Shown one piece after another: positions 32,218 to 40,630 of a stretch of 64,000 nucleotides of DNA (the stretch's first letter is position 1; each line of letters starts with the position of its first letter). The position numbers and the translations under genes are program-made. A model generated the notes under the pieces. The model did no database searches and was not told where the DNA came from. It was given only the letters and a program-made list of their open reading frames with translations. Source of the DNA: Glycomyces artemisiae (GTDB lineage Bacteria; Actinomycetota; Actinomycetes; Mycobacteriales; Micromonosporaceae); the NCBI RefSeq assembly GCF_003002955.1, contig NZ_PVTJ01000003.1:186001-250000 (forward strand), read 5' to 3'.

Positions 32218-32904
32218 GTGAGAATGAGTTATCCGGTGTTCGCGGTCACGGTCGATCTGGTGGTGCTCACGGTGAGGGAGGGCGGCCTGCACGTGCTGCT
32301 GGTGCGGCGCGGGATCGAGCCGTATCAGGGGAAGTGGGCGCTGCCGGGCGGGTTCGTGCTCGAAGACGAGGACCTGGGGTCGGCGGCGCGGCGGGAGCTG
32401 GCGGAGGAGACGGGCCTCGCGGACGCGGGCGGGCACCTGGAGCAGCTTGCGAGCTACGGTGCGCCCGACCGCGATCCGCGGGGGCGGGTGGTGACGGTGG
32501 CGTACCTGGCGCTGCTGCCGGACCTGCCCGTGCCGACGGCGGGCACCGATGCGGCGGAGGCGGAGTGGCGGCCGGTCGGGGAACTGGGGCTCGCGTTCGA
32601 CCACGACCGGATCCTCGCGGACGGCATCGAGCGGGCCCGCTCCAAACTGGAGTACACGCCGCTCGCGGCGGCGTTCTGCCCGCCGGAGTTCACGATCGCG
32701 GCGCTGCGGCAGGTCTACGAGGCGGTCTGGGGCGAGGCCATCGACCCGCGGAACTTCCACCGCAAGGCCACCTCCACCCCCGGGTTCGTCTCCCCCACAG
32801 GCGGTTCCACCGAGGGCGGCGCGGGCCGCCCGGCGCGGCTGTACCGCCGCGGAGACGCGGCCCTGCTCAATCCCCCGCTGCTGCGGCGCAGGCCCGGGGA
32901 TTGA
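32218..32904 (+). CDS. NrtR-like Nudix transcriptional regulator
   Basis: A 228-residue protein with an N-terminal Nudix domain and a C-terminal winged-helix-like segment (FTIAALRQVYEAVWGEAIDP then NFHRKATSTPGF), the two-domain layout of NrtR regulators, which sense ADP-ribose and control NAD genes. The Nudix box is complete (GFVLEDEDLGSAARREL then AEETGL), so it may still hydrolyse substrate. The GTG at 32218 sits seven bases after a -10 and would be leaderless; ATG 32224 with AAGG upstream is the alternative. It is divergent from the SPFH/NAD-kinase-like operon and probably binds the intervening repeat. Confidence 0.85.
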   Translation: MRMSYPVFAVTVDLVVLTVREGGLHVLLVRRGIEPYQGKWALPGGFVLEDEDLGSAARRELAEETGLADAGGHLEQLASYGAPDRDPRGRVVTVAYLALLPDLPVPTAGTDAAEAEWRPVGELGLAFDHDRILADGIERARSKLEYTPLAAAFCPPEFTIAALRQVYEAVWGEAIDPRNFHRKATSTPGFVSPTGGSTEGGAGRPARLYRRGDAALLNPPLLRRRPGD

Positions 32905-32957
32905 AGCGGGTCGCCGGAGCCGGGCCGGGATACGATGCGGCGGCTATGGGAGGAACC

Positions 32958-33965
32958 GTGTCGAAACCTCGCCTGCGGCGGCGCATCGCGCCCGCGCTGG
33001 GGCTGTTCGTGCTGGCGCCGTTCGTCGGGGAGCTGCTGCTCGGGAACCTGGCGATCTCGGAGTTCGGCCTCGCGCTGCTGCTCGCGCCGCTGTACGGCGG
33101 CGGGGCGCTGCTCATCCGCGAGACCGCGCGGCGGGCCGGGCGGGGGTGGCCCGCGATGGTGCTCCTCGCGGCGGCGTACGCGCTCATCGAGGAGGGCCCG
33201 GTCGACCAGCTCCTGTGGAACGACGCGTACGCGGGACACGATCTGCTGCACGGGGAGTCGTTCCTCCCGGCGATCGGCATGAACGTGGGGCTGACGGTGA
33301 CGATCCTGGCGCTCCACACGGTCTGGAGCATCTGCGTGCCGATCGCGGTCGTGGAGGCGTTCGTACCCGACCGGCGCACGGAGCCGTGGCTGGGCGTCCC
33401 CGGATTGGTGGTGACTGCGCTGGTCTACCTGGGCGGCGTCAACCTGGTGTTCTGGGGGACGCTCGCGGAGGAGGACTTCATGGCCTCGCCGCTCCAGTTC
33501 GCCTCGATCGGGGTCGTCATCGCGGCGCTCATCGTGCTGGCGTTCCGGGTCGGCCGCGACCCGCGCCCGCCGCTGCCGGGACCCGCACCGTCGCCGTGGG
33601 CCGTCGGGGCCGCCTCGCTCATCGGCACCAGCGCGTTCTGGGGGCCGGCGAACCTGGTGACGGCCGACTGGTACGAGTGGGTGAACGTGGCGGTGTGGTG
33701 CGTCGTCGCCGTCGCCGGGACGGTCCTGGTGCTGCGGTGGTCCAGGATGGACGACTGGAGACCGGTGCACGTCTTCGCCCTCGCCGCCGGGGCGACCCTG
33801 ACCTACGCGTGGACCGCGTTCCCGGTCCAGCCCGAGACGCCCGGATCGGCGACACTGGACCTGGTCGGGAACACGGTGTTCGCCGCCGTCGCGGTCCTGA
33901 TCCTCATCGGCGCGGGCCGCGCCGTCACCAGGCACGCAGGAGGAGCCGTTGCTCTCGATCGCTGA
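32958..33965 (+). CDS. Polytopic membrane protein of unknown function
   Basis: A 335-residue protein with about ten hydrophobic helices spread from residue 13 to the end and little soluble sequence. I do not recognise the family. An acidic intramembrane motif ALIEEGPVDQ recalls the paired Glu of CPBP-type proteases, but the other CPBP motifs are absent. GTG start with GGGAGGA upstream; an in-frame ATG four codons earlier is possible. It overlaps the serine-hydrolase gene by 17 bases, so the two are probably coupled. Confidence 0.8.
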   Translation: MSKPRLRRRIAPALGLFVLAPFVGELLLGNLAISEFGLALLLAPLYGGGALLIRETARRAGRGWPAMVLLAAAYALIEEGPVDQLLWNDAYAGHDLLHGESFLPAIGMNVGLTVTILALHTVWSICVPIAVVEAFVPDRRTEPWLGVPGLVVTALVYLGGVNLVFWGTLAEEDFMASPLQFASIGVVIAALIVLAFRVGRDPRPPLPGPAPSPWAVGAASLIGTSAFWGPANLVTADWYEWVNVAVWCVVAVAGTVLVLRWSRMDDWRPVHVFALAAGATLTYAWTAFPVQPETPGSATLDLVGNTVFAAVAVLILIGAGRAVTRHAGGAVALDR

Positions 33966-35334
33966 AGTCCGCGCACAACTCCAGGACGACCTGGACCGCC
34001 TCGCCCGCGAGCACGACGTGCCCGGCGCCGCGGTGGCCGTCGCGATCGGCGACGAGACCGCCGAGGCCGTGACCGGGGTCGTCAACCGCCGCACCGGGAT
34101 CGCGGTGACGCCGGACGCGGTCTTCCAGATCCAGTCGGTCACGAAGGTCTGGACCGCGACGCTCATCATGCAGCTCGTCGACGAGGGCCGCATCGCGCTC
34201 GACGACCCGGTCCGGGCGCATCTCCCGCAGTTCCGCACCGCCGATCCCGTTGCGAGCGAAGCGATCACCATCACGCACCTGCTCACGCACACCGGCGGGT
34301 TCGAGGGCGACCTGTGGGCGGCGACCACTGAGGACGACGACGCGCTGCGACGGCTGGTCGAGGACGAGGTGCCGCGGCTGCCGCAGGAGCGCGCGCCCGG
34401 CGCCGGGTACTCGTATTGCAGCGCGGGGATGGCCGTGCTCGGCAGGCTCATTGAGGTCCTGCGCGGCACGACGTTCGCCGAAGCGCTGCGCGAGCACCTC
34501 GCGGCGCCGCTCGGCGTCGAGGACCTCGCGTTCGGGCCGAACGACGCGCTCGGGTTCAACACCGCCATCGGCCATGTGCGGCAGGACGACCGGGGCCCGT
34601 GGCCCCTCAAGGCGTGGGCGAGCATGCCCGCGTCGAACCCGGCCGCGGGGAACCGGCTCGCGATGTCGGCGCGGGGCCTCCTGTCATTCGGCCGCATGCA
34701 CGCCGAGAATGGCGGGAACGTCCTGTCCGCAGCATCGGCGCGTGCGATGCGCACCGGACGCGTCGCGATCACGGCGAGTCCGGTCGTGCCCAAGCAGGTC
34801 GGCCTGGGCTGGGAGGTCTACGGCGGCGGTGCGGTCGTCGGCCACGGCGGCGGTGCGCTCGGATGCGACGCGGTGCTGTTCGTCGTGCCCGGCCAGCGCA
34901 TGGCCGTCGCACTGGTCTCCAACGGCGGCCGAGGGAAGTCGCTCATGCGGGGGCTCGTGCACCCGCTCGTGGAGCAGGCGTCCGGGGTGGCGCTGTCCGG
35001 ACCGGACCTGGAGCCGGCCGAAGCGGGGACCGCGCTCGACCGATGCGCGGGCGTGTACGCGAACAGCACGCAGCGGATCACGGTCGCCGCGGCGGACGGC
35101 GGGCTCGACGCGGTCGGCGAGTCGCTCGGCGACGCCGCCCTCATGTTCGAGCGCGTCGGCCTCCCGGTCGAGCCGATGAAACTGCGGCTCAGCGAGGTCG
35201 GCCGCGGGCTGTTCCACAACGCGGGCGCCGGATACGTCGAGTTCGTCGGCGCCGATGAGGGTCCGTCCCGGTTCCTGGTCATGGGCCAGCGGCTGGTCCC
35301 CCGCACGGAGTCCGCCGACGAAGGGGACCGCTAG
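33949..35334 (+). CDS. Beta-lactamase-fold serine hydrolase (class C/S12 type)
   Basis: A 461-residue cytoplasmic-looking enzyme. Nucleophile motif SVTK (Ser63, Lys66), second motif YSYCSAG with Tyr156, and a GHGGG segment near 300 in place of KTG, as in S12 peptidases and EstB-type esterases. The C-terminal ~110 residues form a lipocalin-like beta domain common in this family. Unusual TTG start with a strong AGGAGGAG site, overlapping the end of the membrane-protein gene. No signal peptide, so a role in cell-wall synthesis is unlikely; esterase or peptidase is the safe call. Confidence 0.87.
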   Translation: MLSIAEVRAQLQDDLDRLAREHDVPGAAVAVAIGDETAEAVTGVVNRRTGIAVTPDAVFQIQSVTKVWTATLIMQLVDEGRIALDDPVRAHLPQFRTADPVASEAITITHLLTHTGGFEGDLWAATTEDDDALRRLVEDEVPRLPQERAPGAGYSYCSAGMAVLGRLIEVLRGTTFAEALREHLAAPLGVEDLAFGPNDALGFNTAIGHVRQDDRGPWPLKAWASMPASNPAAGNRLAMSARGLLSFGRMHAENGGNVLSAASARAMRTGRVAITASPVVPKQVGLGWEVYGGGAVVGHGGGALGCDAVLFVVPGQRMAVALVSNGGRGKSLMRGLVHPLVEQASGVALSGPDLEPAEAGTALDRCAGVYANSTQRITVAAADGGLDAVGESLGDAALMFERVGLPVEPMKLRLSEVGRGLFHNAGAGYVEFVGADEGPSRFLVMGQRLVPRTESADEGDR

Positions 35335-35419
35335 CACCGGAGCCCGCCGACGGGATCGGTGCCGGAGAACTGCCGGAAGGCTGCCGGTCGACGCGGGTGC
35401 ACGGGACCGCAGGCGTCGA

Positions 35420-35425
35420 TAGACT
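35420..35425 (+). promoter_or_regulatory. Possible -10 element upstream of the AAA+ ATPase gene
   Basis: TAGACT, about 37 bases before the ATG at 35463. The -35 region is poor, so this is a weak call. Confidence 0.3.
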
Positions 35426-35462
35426 GGGCCGGGTCCCGGTGTCCCCTCGGCTTGGAGCATGC

Positions 35463-37136
35463 ATGTCCCCCTCCGGCGCAACGGTTTCCGTGCTCGACAC
35501 CTGGCTGCGGGGCGTCGACTTCCTCGATGCGGGCGACAAGGTCAGGGCCTCCGACTGCTTCGAGTACGTCCTCGACTACGCGCCCTCGAACGCGGACGCG
35601 TGGCTCGGCCTGCACGCCTCGGGCGAGCGGCGGACCGAGGCGCTGCTCGGCATGCTGGAGCACCGGCAGCGGATGGGTCTGCTCCAGGAGGCGGCCGGAC
35701 GGCCGCTGGAGTCCTCGTTCCGGTTGGGGCGGTTCGTGGAGCACCGGATCGCGCGGGCGTACCATGCGTGGCTCGCGTACGTGGCGGCGCTGATCGACGA
35801 CGGGGAGCTGGAGCTCGCGGCGGAGCAGCTCGACCGGGCCGAGGAGCAGGAGCGCGCCCTTGAGGACCGTGCGCGGCTGCTGAAGACCCGCTGCTGCTTC
35901 GAGCGGGACGACTGGACCGCGACGCTCAAGGCCGCCGAGGGGATCGAGGCCCCGCGGCTGCGCGACGAGGCCCGGTTCTACGTCGCCGTGTCGCTGGTGA
36001 ACCTCGGCGTCCCGCATGAAGCGCTCGACGTGCTCGACACGGTGCCCGGCGCATTGGAGGATCCGGAGTACGTCGCGCACGTGATGTTCGTGCGGGGTGC
36101 GGCGCTGGAGTCCCTGGGGCAGACCGCGGACGCCGCCCAGGCGTACCAGCGGGCGTTCCGGCTCGCGCCGGACAACGAGCGGTTCGCCGAGCGGGCGCGG
36201 GCGGTGGGGGCGGCCAAGCGGGTCGAACTCGACTTCGACGAGGAGGCGGACCGTCCGGCGGACGACGCCGGGCGCCGGGCGGCGCTGCTGGAAGACGCTG
36301 CGGCGCAACTTGACGCGATGATCGGCCTGGAGCCGGTCAAGTCCCAGATCGAAGCGCTCAAGGCCCAGTTCCGCATGGCGTCGCTGCGCCGCGAGCGCGG
36401 GCTGCCGGGCGGCGCCCGGCCCCACCATTTCGTGTTCACCGGCCCGCCCGGGACGGGCAAGACCACCGTCGCGCGCATCATGGGCGAGATCCTGGCGGGA
36501 CTCGGGCTGCTGGAGCACGGGAGGGTCGTCGAGACGCAGCGCGCGGACCTCGTGGCGGGCTTCCTGGGGCAGACCGCGATCAAGACCCGCAAGCGGATCG
36601 AGAAGGCCGTCGGAGGCGTGCTGTTCATCGACGAGGCGTACTCGCTCGCGGGCAAGGGGTATGCGGGCGATCAGGACGCGTTCGGGGACGAGGCGCTCCA
36701 GGAGATCCTGACCGCGGCCGAGAACCGGCGCGACGAGCTCGTCATCGTCCTCGCCGGGTACACCGATGAGATCCAGGAGCTGCTCGACGCGAACCCGGGC
36801 CTGCGGTCGCGGTTCTCGACGGTGGTCGACTTCCCGACATACTCGGCGGAGGAGCTCGCAGCGATCGCGGCCTCGGTGCTCGCCGCCGGCGGGGACTCGC
36901 TCACCGCGGAGGCGGAACGGGCCCTGCTGGTCTCGTTCACGCGGGCGGCGAGTTCCGGACGGGTCGACGAGCTGGGGAACGGGCGGTTCGCACGAGAGCT
37001 GTCGCGCAAGGCCGCCGCGCAGCGCGATCTGCGGCTCCTCCGCGGCTACGGCGACAGGGGCACCCCGAGCGCCGCCGAGATGACGACGATCGAGGCGGTG
37101 GACGTCTCCAGCGCGTACGCGGACTTCACCGGGTGA
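35463..37136 (+). CDS. EccA-like TPR and AAA+ ATPase (CbxX/CfqX family)
   Basis: A 557-residue two-part protein. Residues 1-~250 are helical repeats of TPR type. Residues ~275-557 form the CbxX/CfqX AAA+ domain: MIGLEPVKSQIEALKAQ, Walker A GPPGTGKTT (327-335), Walker B LFIDEA (387-392), then SRFSTVVDFP with the arginine finger region. This layout and length match EccA, the cytosolic ATPase of ESX (type VII) secretion. None of EccB, C, D, E or MycP is next to it, so it may be an orphan or serve an ESX locus elsewhere; the ESX-type effector operon at 48579 is 11 kb away. Confidence 0.87.
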   Translation: MSPSGATVSVLDTWLRGVDFLDAGDKVRASDCFEYVLDYAPSNADAWLGLHASGERRTEALLGMLEHRQRMGLLQEAAGRPLESSFRLGRFVEHRIARAYHAWLAYVAALIDDGELELAAEQLDRAEEQERALEDRARLLKTRCCFERDDWTATLKAAEGIEAPRLRDEARFYVAVSLVNLGVPHEALDVLDTVPGALEDPEYVAHVMFVRGAALESLGQTADAAQAYQRAFRLAPDNERFAERARAVGAAKRVELDFDEEADRPADDAGRRAALLEDAAAQLDAMIGLEPVKSQIEALKAQFRMASLRRERGLPGGARPHHFVFTGPPGTGKTTVARIMGEILAGLGLLEHGRVVETQRADLVAGFLGQTAIKTRKRIEKAVGGVLFIDEAYSLAGKGYAGDQDAFGDEALQEILTAAENRRDELVIVLAGYTDEIQELLDANPGLRSRFSTVVDFPTYSAEELAAIAASVLAAGGDSLTAEAERALLVSFTRAASSGRVDELGNGRFARELSRKAAAQRDLRLLRGYGDRGTPSAAEMTTIEAVDVSSAYADFTG

Positions 37137-37148
37137 GGCCCGCGCGGG

Positions 37149-38054
37149 TCAGGCGGTGAACGATTCGAGCTCTTCGCGGGTCGGGGGTTCGGCGCCGCTG
37201 CGGGTGCAGGTGATCGCGGAGGCCGTGACGGCGGTGTCGAGGACGGTTGCGAGGTGGGCTGATCCCATGCGGCGCAGTGCCTCGCGGTCGGCGAGGAGGC
37301 CGAGGGTTTCGAGGCGCCAGAGCATGCCCGAGGTGAACGCGTCCCCCGCGCCGACGGTGTCGGCCACGGTGATCGGGCGGGCCGGGCAGTGGTGCTCGGC
37401 GGAGGCGGTGACCGCGTAGGCGCCGCCGGCGCCGAGGGTCGCCACGACCATGGCGGGGCCGAGGCCGCGCCAGGACTTCACGACGTCAGCGGGGGACGCG
37501 CCGGGGTAGAGCCAGGCCAGGTCCTCGTCGCTGGCCTTGACCACGTCGGCGAGGGCCACGAGGCGCTCGATCCGCTGCCGGGCCTCGTCGGGTGGGCCCA
37601 TGAGGGTCGGGCGCACGTTCGGGTCGTAGCTGATCACGGCATCCGTGGCGGCCAGGAGCGCTTCCACCGCGGCGGCGCCCGGTTCGAGCGCGGTCGCGAG
37701 GGAGCCGGTGTGGAGGCAGGTCGAGCCCGGCGGCAGGTCGAGCGGCCGCGTGGGGGCCCAGTCGATGTCGAACTCGTAGCGGGCAGCGCCGCGCTCGTCG
37801 AGGACCGCGGTCGCGGTGCTCGTCGGCGCGTCGCTCAAGGTCCGGACGGCGACGCCCGCGGACGCCAGGTGGCGGCGGATCGCCTCGCCGCGCGGATCGG
37901 GGCCGAGCTGGGTGAGGAGCGTCGTGGGCAGGCCCAGGCGCGCGGTGCCGAGCGCGACGTTGGCGGGCGAGCCGCCCGGGTGCTCGGCGGGCGGGACCGC
38001 CGGGCCCGGGGGTCGCACCAGGTCCATGAGGGCTTCGCCGACGACGGTCAACAC
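37149..38054 (-). CDS. PfkB-family carbohydrate kinase (probable fructokinase)
   Basis: A 301-residue ribokinase-fold enzyme. Substrate motif GGSPANVALG near 27-36 and the anion hole/catalytic base motif DTVGAGDAF near residue 240 are intact. The GTG start is fixed by AAGGAGG six bases upstream; the frame is open further back into the promoter. It is divergent from the LacI gene across a LacI operator. With a polyol dehydrogenase in the facing operon, phosphorylation of fructose to fructose-6-phosphate is the likely role. Confidence 0.88.
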   Translation of the reverse strand: MLTVVGEALMDLVRPPGPAVPPAEHPGGSPANVALGTARLGLPTTLLTQLGPDPRGEAIRRHLASAGVAVRTLSDAPTSTATAVLDERGAARYEFDIDWAPTRPLDLPPGSTCLHTGSLATALEPGAAAVEALLAATDAVISYDPNVRPTLMGPPDEARQRIERLVALADVVKASDEDLAWLYPGASPADVVKSWRGLGPAMVVATLGAGGAYAVTASAEHHCPARPITVADTVGAGDAFTSGMLWRLETLGLLADREALRRMGSAHLATVLDTAVTASAITCTRSGAEPPTREELESFTA

Positions 38055-38092
38055 TGGTTTCCTCCTTGGGTTCTCGCGGTCCGCACGGGAGA

Positions 38093-38121
38093 TTGACTCC
38101 AAATGTGAGTCATGCTACTTT
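38093..38121 (+). promoter_or_regulatory. Promoter of the LacI/polyol operon
   Basis: -35 TTGACT (38093-38098), 17-base spacer, -10 TACTTT (38116-38121). Start near 38128, directly before the operator. On the other strand a -10 TAGCAT (38117-38112) could serve the kinase gene, with its -35 inside the operator. Confidence 0.65.
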
Positions 38122-38130
38122 CGAGTCTCC

Positions 38131-38160
38131 GGTGACAACGTTGTCGCCAACGTTGTCACC
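38131..38160. promoter_or_regulatory. Double LacI-type operator of the polyol regulon
   Basis: Perfect 13-base arms GGTGACAACGTTG and CAACGTTGTCACC with a four-base spacer. The left part also contains the perfect 12-base palindrome GACAACGTTGTC (38134-38145), and the right part a CAACGTTG core. Two closely packed LacI dimers could bind, shutting both divergent units. Confidence 0.8.
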
Positions 38161-38190
38161 GATTCTCGCAGACGACCGCGAAGGATCGAC

Positions 38191-39231
38191 ATGGCGCGAA
38201 CGGACGAGCCGCCCGACCGGAGGGCCCCGACGATCAAGGACGTCGCGCTGCTCGCCGAGGTCGGCATCAAGACCGTCTCGCGCGTCCTCAACGCCGAGCC
38301 GGGCGTGCGCCCCGAGACCAGGGACCGCGTCCTCAAGGCCGTCGAGTCGCTCGGCTACCGGCGCAACACGATCGCCTCCAGCATCCGCCGCCGCGACCGC
38401 CGCACCGCCTCGATCGGGCTCGTCGTCGAGGACCTCGCGAACCCCTTCGCCTCCAGCGTCACCCGCGCCATCCAGGACTACGCCGCCGCGCGCTCGCACC
38501 TGGTCCTGGTCGGCTCCAGCGACGGCGACCCCGCCCGGGAGCGCACGCTCGTGCAGGAGTTCGGGTCGCGCCTGGTCGACGGCCTCATCATCGTCCCCTC
38601 CGGCGCCGACCAGTCCTATCTGGAATACGAACGGGCGCACGGCGTCCCGGTCGTGTTCGTGGACCGGCCCGGGAAGCGGTTCAAGGCCGACGCGGTGGTC
38701 TCCGAGAACGCCGAGGGCACCGCCGCGGCCGTGCGGCACCTCGCCGCGCGCGGCCACGAGCGGATCGCGTTCCTCGGCGACCGTCAGTCGGTCTACACCG
38801 CCGCGCAGCGTCTCGCGGGCTTCAAATCCGCGATGGAGGCCCTGCACGGCGCGGCCGACAAGCGCTACATCCGCACCGGCCTGCGCGATCCGCGCCAGGC
38901 CCGCGACGCCGCCGTCGAGGTCTTCGGGCTCGACCCGGCCCCCACCGCACTCGTGTGCGGCAACAACCTCGCCGCCATCGGCGCCGTCCACGCCCTGCAG
39001 GAGCTCGGCATCCGCGACCGCGTCGCCTGCATCGCCTTCGACGACGTCGAACTCGCCGACCTGCTGCGGCCCTCGCTCACCGTGATCGCGCAGGACACCG
39101 CGGCCCTCGGCGCCACCGCCGCCCGCCTGCTCTTCGAACGCCTCGACGAGCCGGGCGCCCCGTTCCGCCGGACCACCGTCCCGGTCCGCCTCGTGCCGAG
39201 GGAATCCGGGGAGATCCCCGCCTCGGCCTGA
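38191..39231 (+). CDS. LacI-family repressor of the polyol regulon
   Basis: A 346-residue regulator with helix-turn-helix TIKDVALLAEVGIKTVSRVL near 14-33 and a sugar-binding-protein-like effector domain. AAGGA precedes the ATG. It heads the operon that continues with the receptor gene (42-base gap) and is divergent from the fructokinase gene. A strong operator lies 30 bases upstream, so it should repress itself, the importer/dehydrogenase genes and the kinase. Confidence 0.93.
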   Translation: MARTDEPPDRRAPTIKDVALLAEVGIKTVSRVLNAEPGVRPETRDRVLKAVESLGYRRNTIASSIRRRDRRTASIGLVVEDLANPFASSVTRAIQDYAAARSHLVLVGSSDGDPARERTLVQEFGSRLVDGLIIVPSGADQSYLEYERAHGVPVVFVDRPGKRFKADAVVSENAEGTAAAVRHLAARGHERIAFLGDRQSVYTAAQRLAGFKSAMEALHGAADKRYIRTGLRDPRQARDAAVEVFGLDPAPTALVCGNNLAAIGAVHALQELGIRDRVACIAFDDVELADLLRPSLTVIAQDTAALGATAARLLFERLDEPGAPFRRTTVPVRLVPRESGEIPASA

Positions 39232-39273
39232 CCACAAGTGCACCACCCACATCGAGGACGAGGAGGTCCCCCG

Positions 39274-40626
39274 ATGCAACCCTCAGTACGCACCCGATAC
39301 GCCGTCGCCGCCGGACTCGCGACGGTCCTGGCCGCCAGCGCCTGCTCCGGCGCGGGAGGCGGCGGCGACGACGCGAAGACCATCACCATCGCCACGGTCG
39401 CCAACCCCCAGATGCAGGACATCGAGCAGCTCTCGTCGGTCTTCGAGGAGGAGACCGGCATCGACGTGCAGTTCGTGATCCTCCCCGAGAACGAGCTGCG
39501 CGACAAGGTCACGCAGGACATCGCGACGGAGTCGGGCCAGTACGACATCGTCACGATCGGCACGTACGAGACGCCGATCTGGGCGGAGAACGGCTGGCTC
39601 GCCCCGCTGGACGAGTACGCGTCCGACCCCGAGTACGACGTGGACGACCTGCTCGCCCCGATCCGCGAAGCAGTGACCTATGAGGACGGCCTGTACGCGG
39701 TGCCGTTCTACGGCGAGTCGTCGTTCCTGATGTACCGCAAGGACCTCTTCGAGGCCGCGGGCCTCACCATGCCCGCGAATCCGACGTGGACGGAGGTCGC
39801 GGGCCTGGCCGCGCAGCTCGACGACCCGGAGAACGACGTGGCCGGGATCTGCCTGCGGGGCCTGGCGGGCTGGGGCGAGAACCTCGCGCCGCTGAACACG
39901 ATCATCCACACGTTCGGGGGCCGCTGGTACGACGAGGACTGGAACGCGCAGCTCACGAGCCCCGAGACCGCTGCGGCCGTCCAGTTCTATGTGGACCTCG
40001 TGCGGGACTACGGCGAGGACGGGGCGGCGAACGCCGGGTTCTCGGAGTGCCTGACGGCCACGAGCCAGGGCAACGCGGCCATGTGGTTCGACGCCACGGT
40101 CGGCGCCTCGGTCCTGGAGGACCCGGAGTCGTCGGACGCGGCAGGGCTCATGGGGTACGCGCCCGCGCCCGTGATGGAGACCGAGCACTCGGGGTGGCTG
40201 TGGGCGTGGAACCTCGCGCTGCCGGAGACCTCGCAGCACAAGGACGCGGCCTGGGACTTCATGTCCTGGGCGACCTCGAAGGAGTACATCTCGCTGGTCG
40301 GCGAGGAGCTGGGCTGGACCCGCGTCCCGCCGGGGAGCCGCGCGTCGACGTACGAGATCCCGGAGTACCAGGAGGCCGCCGCGGCCTACGCGCAGCCCAC
40401 ATTGGACCAGATCGCGAACGTGAACGTGACGAAGCCCGGCCTGTACGAGCAGAACTGGGCGGGCGTCCAGTACATCACCATCCCGGAGTTCCAGGACCTC
40501 GGGACCAGGGTCGGCCAGGAGATCTCGGCGGCGATCGCCGGGAACCAGACGGTCGAAGAAGCCTTGGAGAAGGCCCAGCAGTACGCGGAGGAGACCGCGC
40601 AGACCGGTGGGTACCAGGGCGGTTGA
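39274..40626 (+). CDS. Sugar/polyol-binding lipoprotein of ABC importer
   Basis: A 450-residue family 1 solute-binding protein with a lipoprotein signal ending in SAC (lipobox AASAC, Cys near residue 24) and a Gly/Asp linker. The body resembles sorbitol/mannitol receptors (SmoE/MtlE type) in segments such as TIGTYETPIWAENGWL and PFYGESSFLMYRKDLF. AGGAGG precedes the ATG. Followed by two permease genes. Ligand inferred from the linked polyol dehydrogenase and fructokinase. Confidence 0.9.
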   Translation: MQPSVRTRYAVAAGLATVLAASACSGAGGGGDDAKTITIATVANPQMQDIEQLSSVFEEETGIDVQFVILPENELRDKVTQDIATESGQYDIVTIGTYETPIWAENGWLAPLDEYASDPEYDVDDLLAPIREAVTYEDGLYAVPFYGESSFLMYRKDLFEAAGLTMPANPTWTEVAGLAAQLDDPENDVAGICLRGLAGWGENLAPLNTIIHTFGGRWYDEDWNAQLTSPETAAAVQFYVDLVRDYGEDGAANAGFSECLTATSQGNAAMWFDATVGASVLEDPESSDAAGLMGYAPAPVMETEHSGWLWAWNLALPETSQHKDAAWDFMSWATSKEYISLVGEELGWTRVPPGSRASTYEIPEYQEAAAAYAQPTLDQIANVNVTKPGLYEQNWAGVQYITIPEFQDLGTRVGQEISAAIAGNQTVEEALEKAQQYAEETAQTGGYQGG

Positions 40627-40630
40627 TGAG

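Noticed and set aside
32958-33965. Assignment of the ten-helix membrane protein to the CPBP protease family
   Set aside because: Only a Glu-Glu pair is shared; the Arg of the EExxxR motif and the later His motifs are absent.
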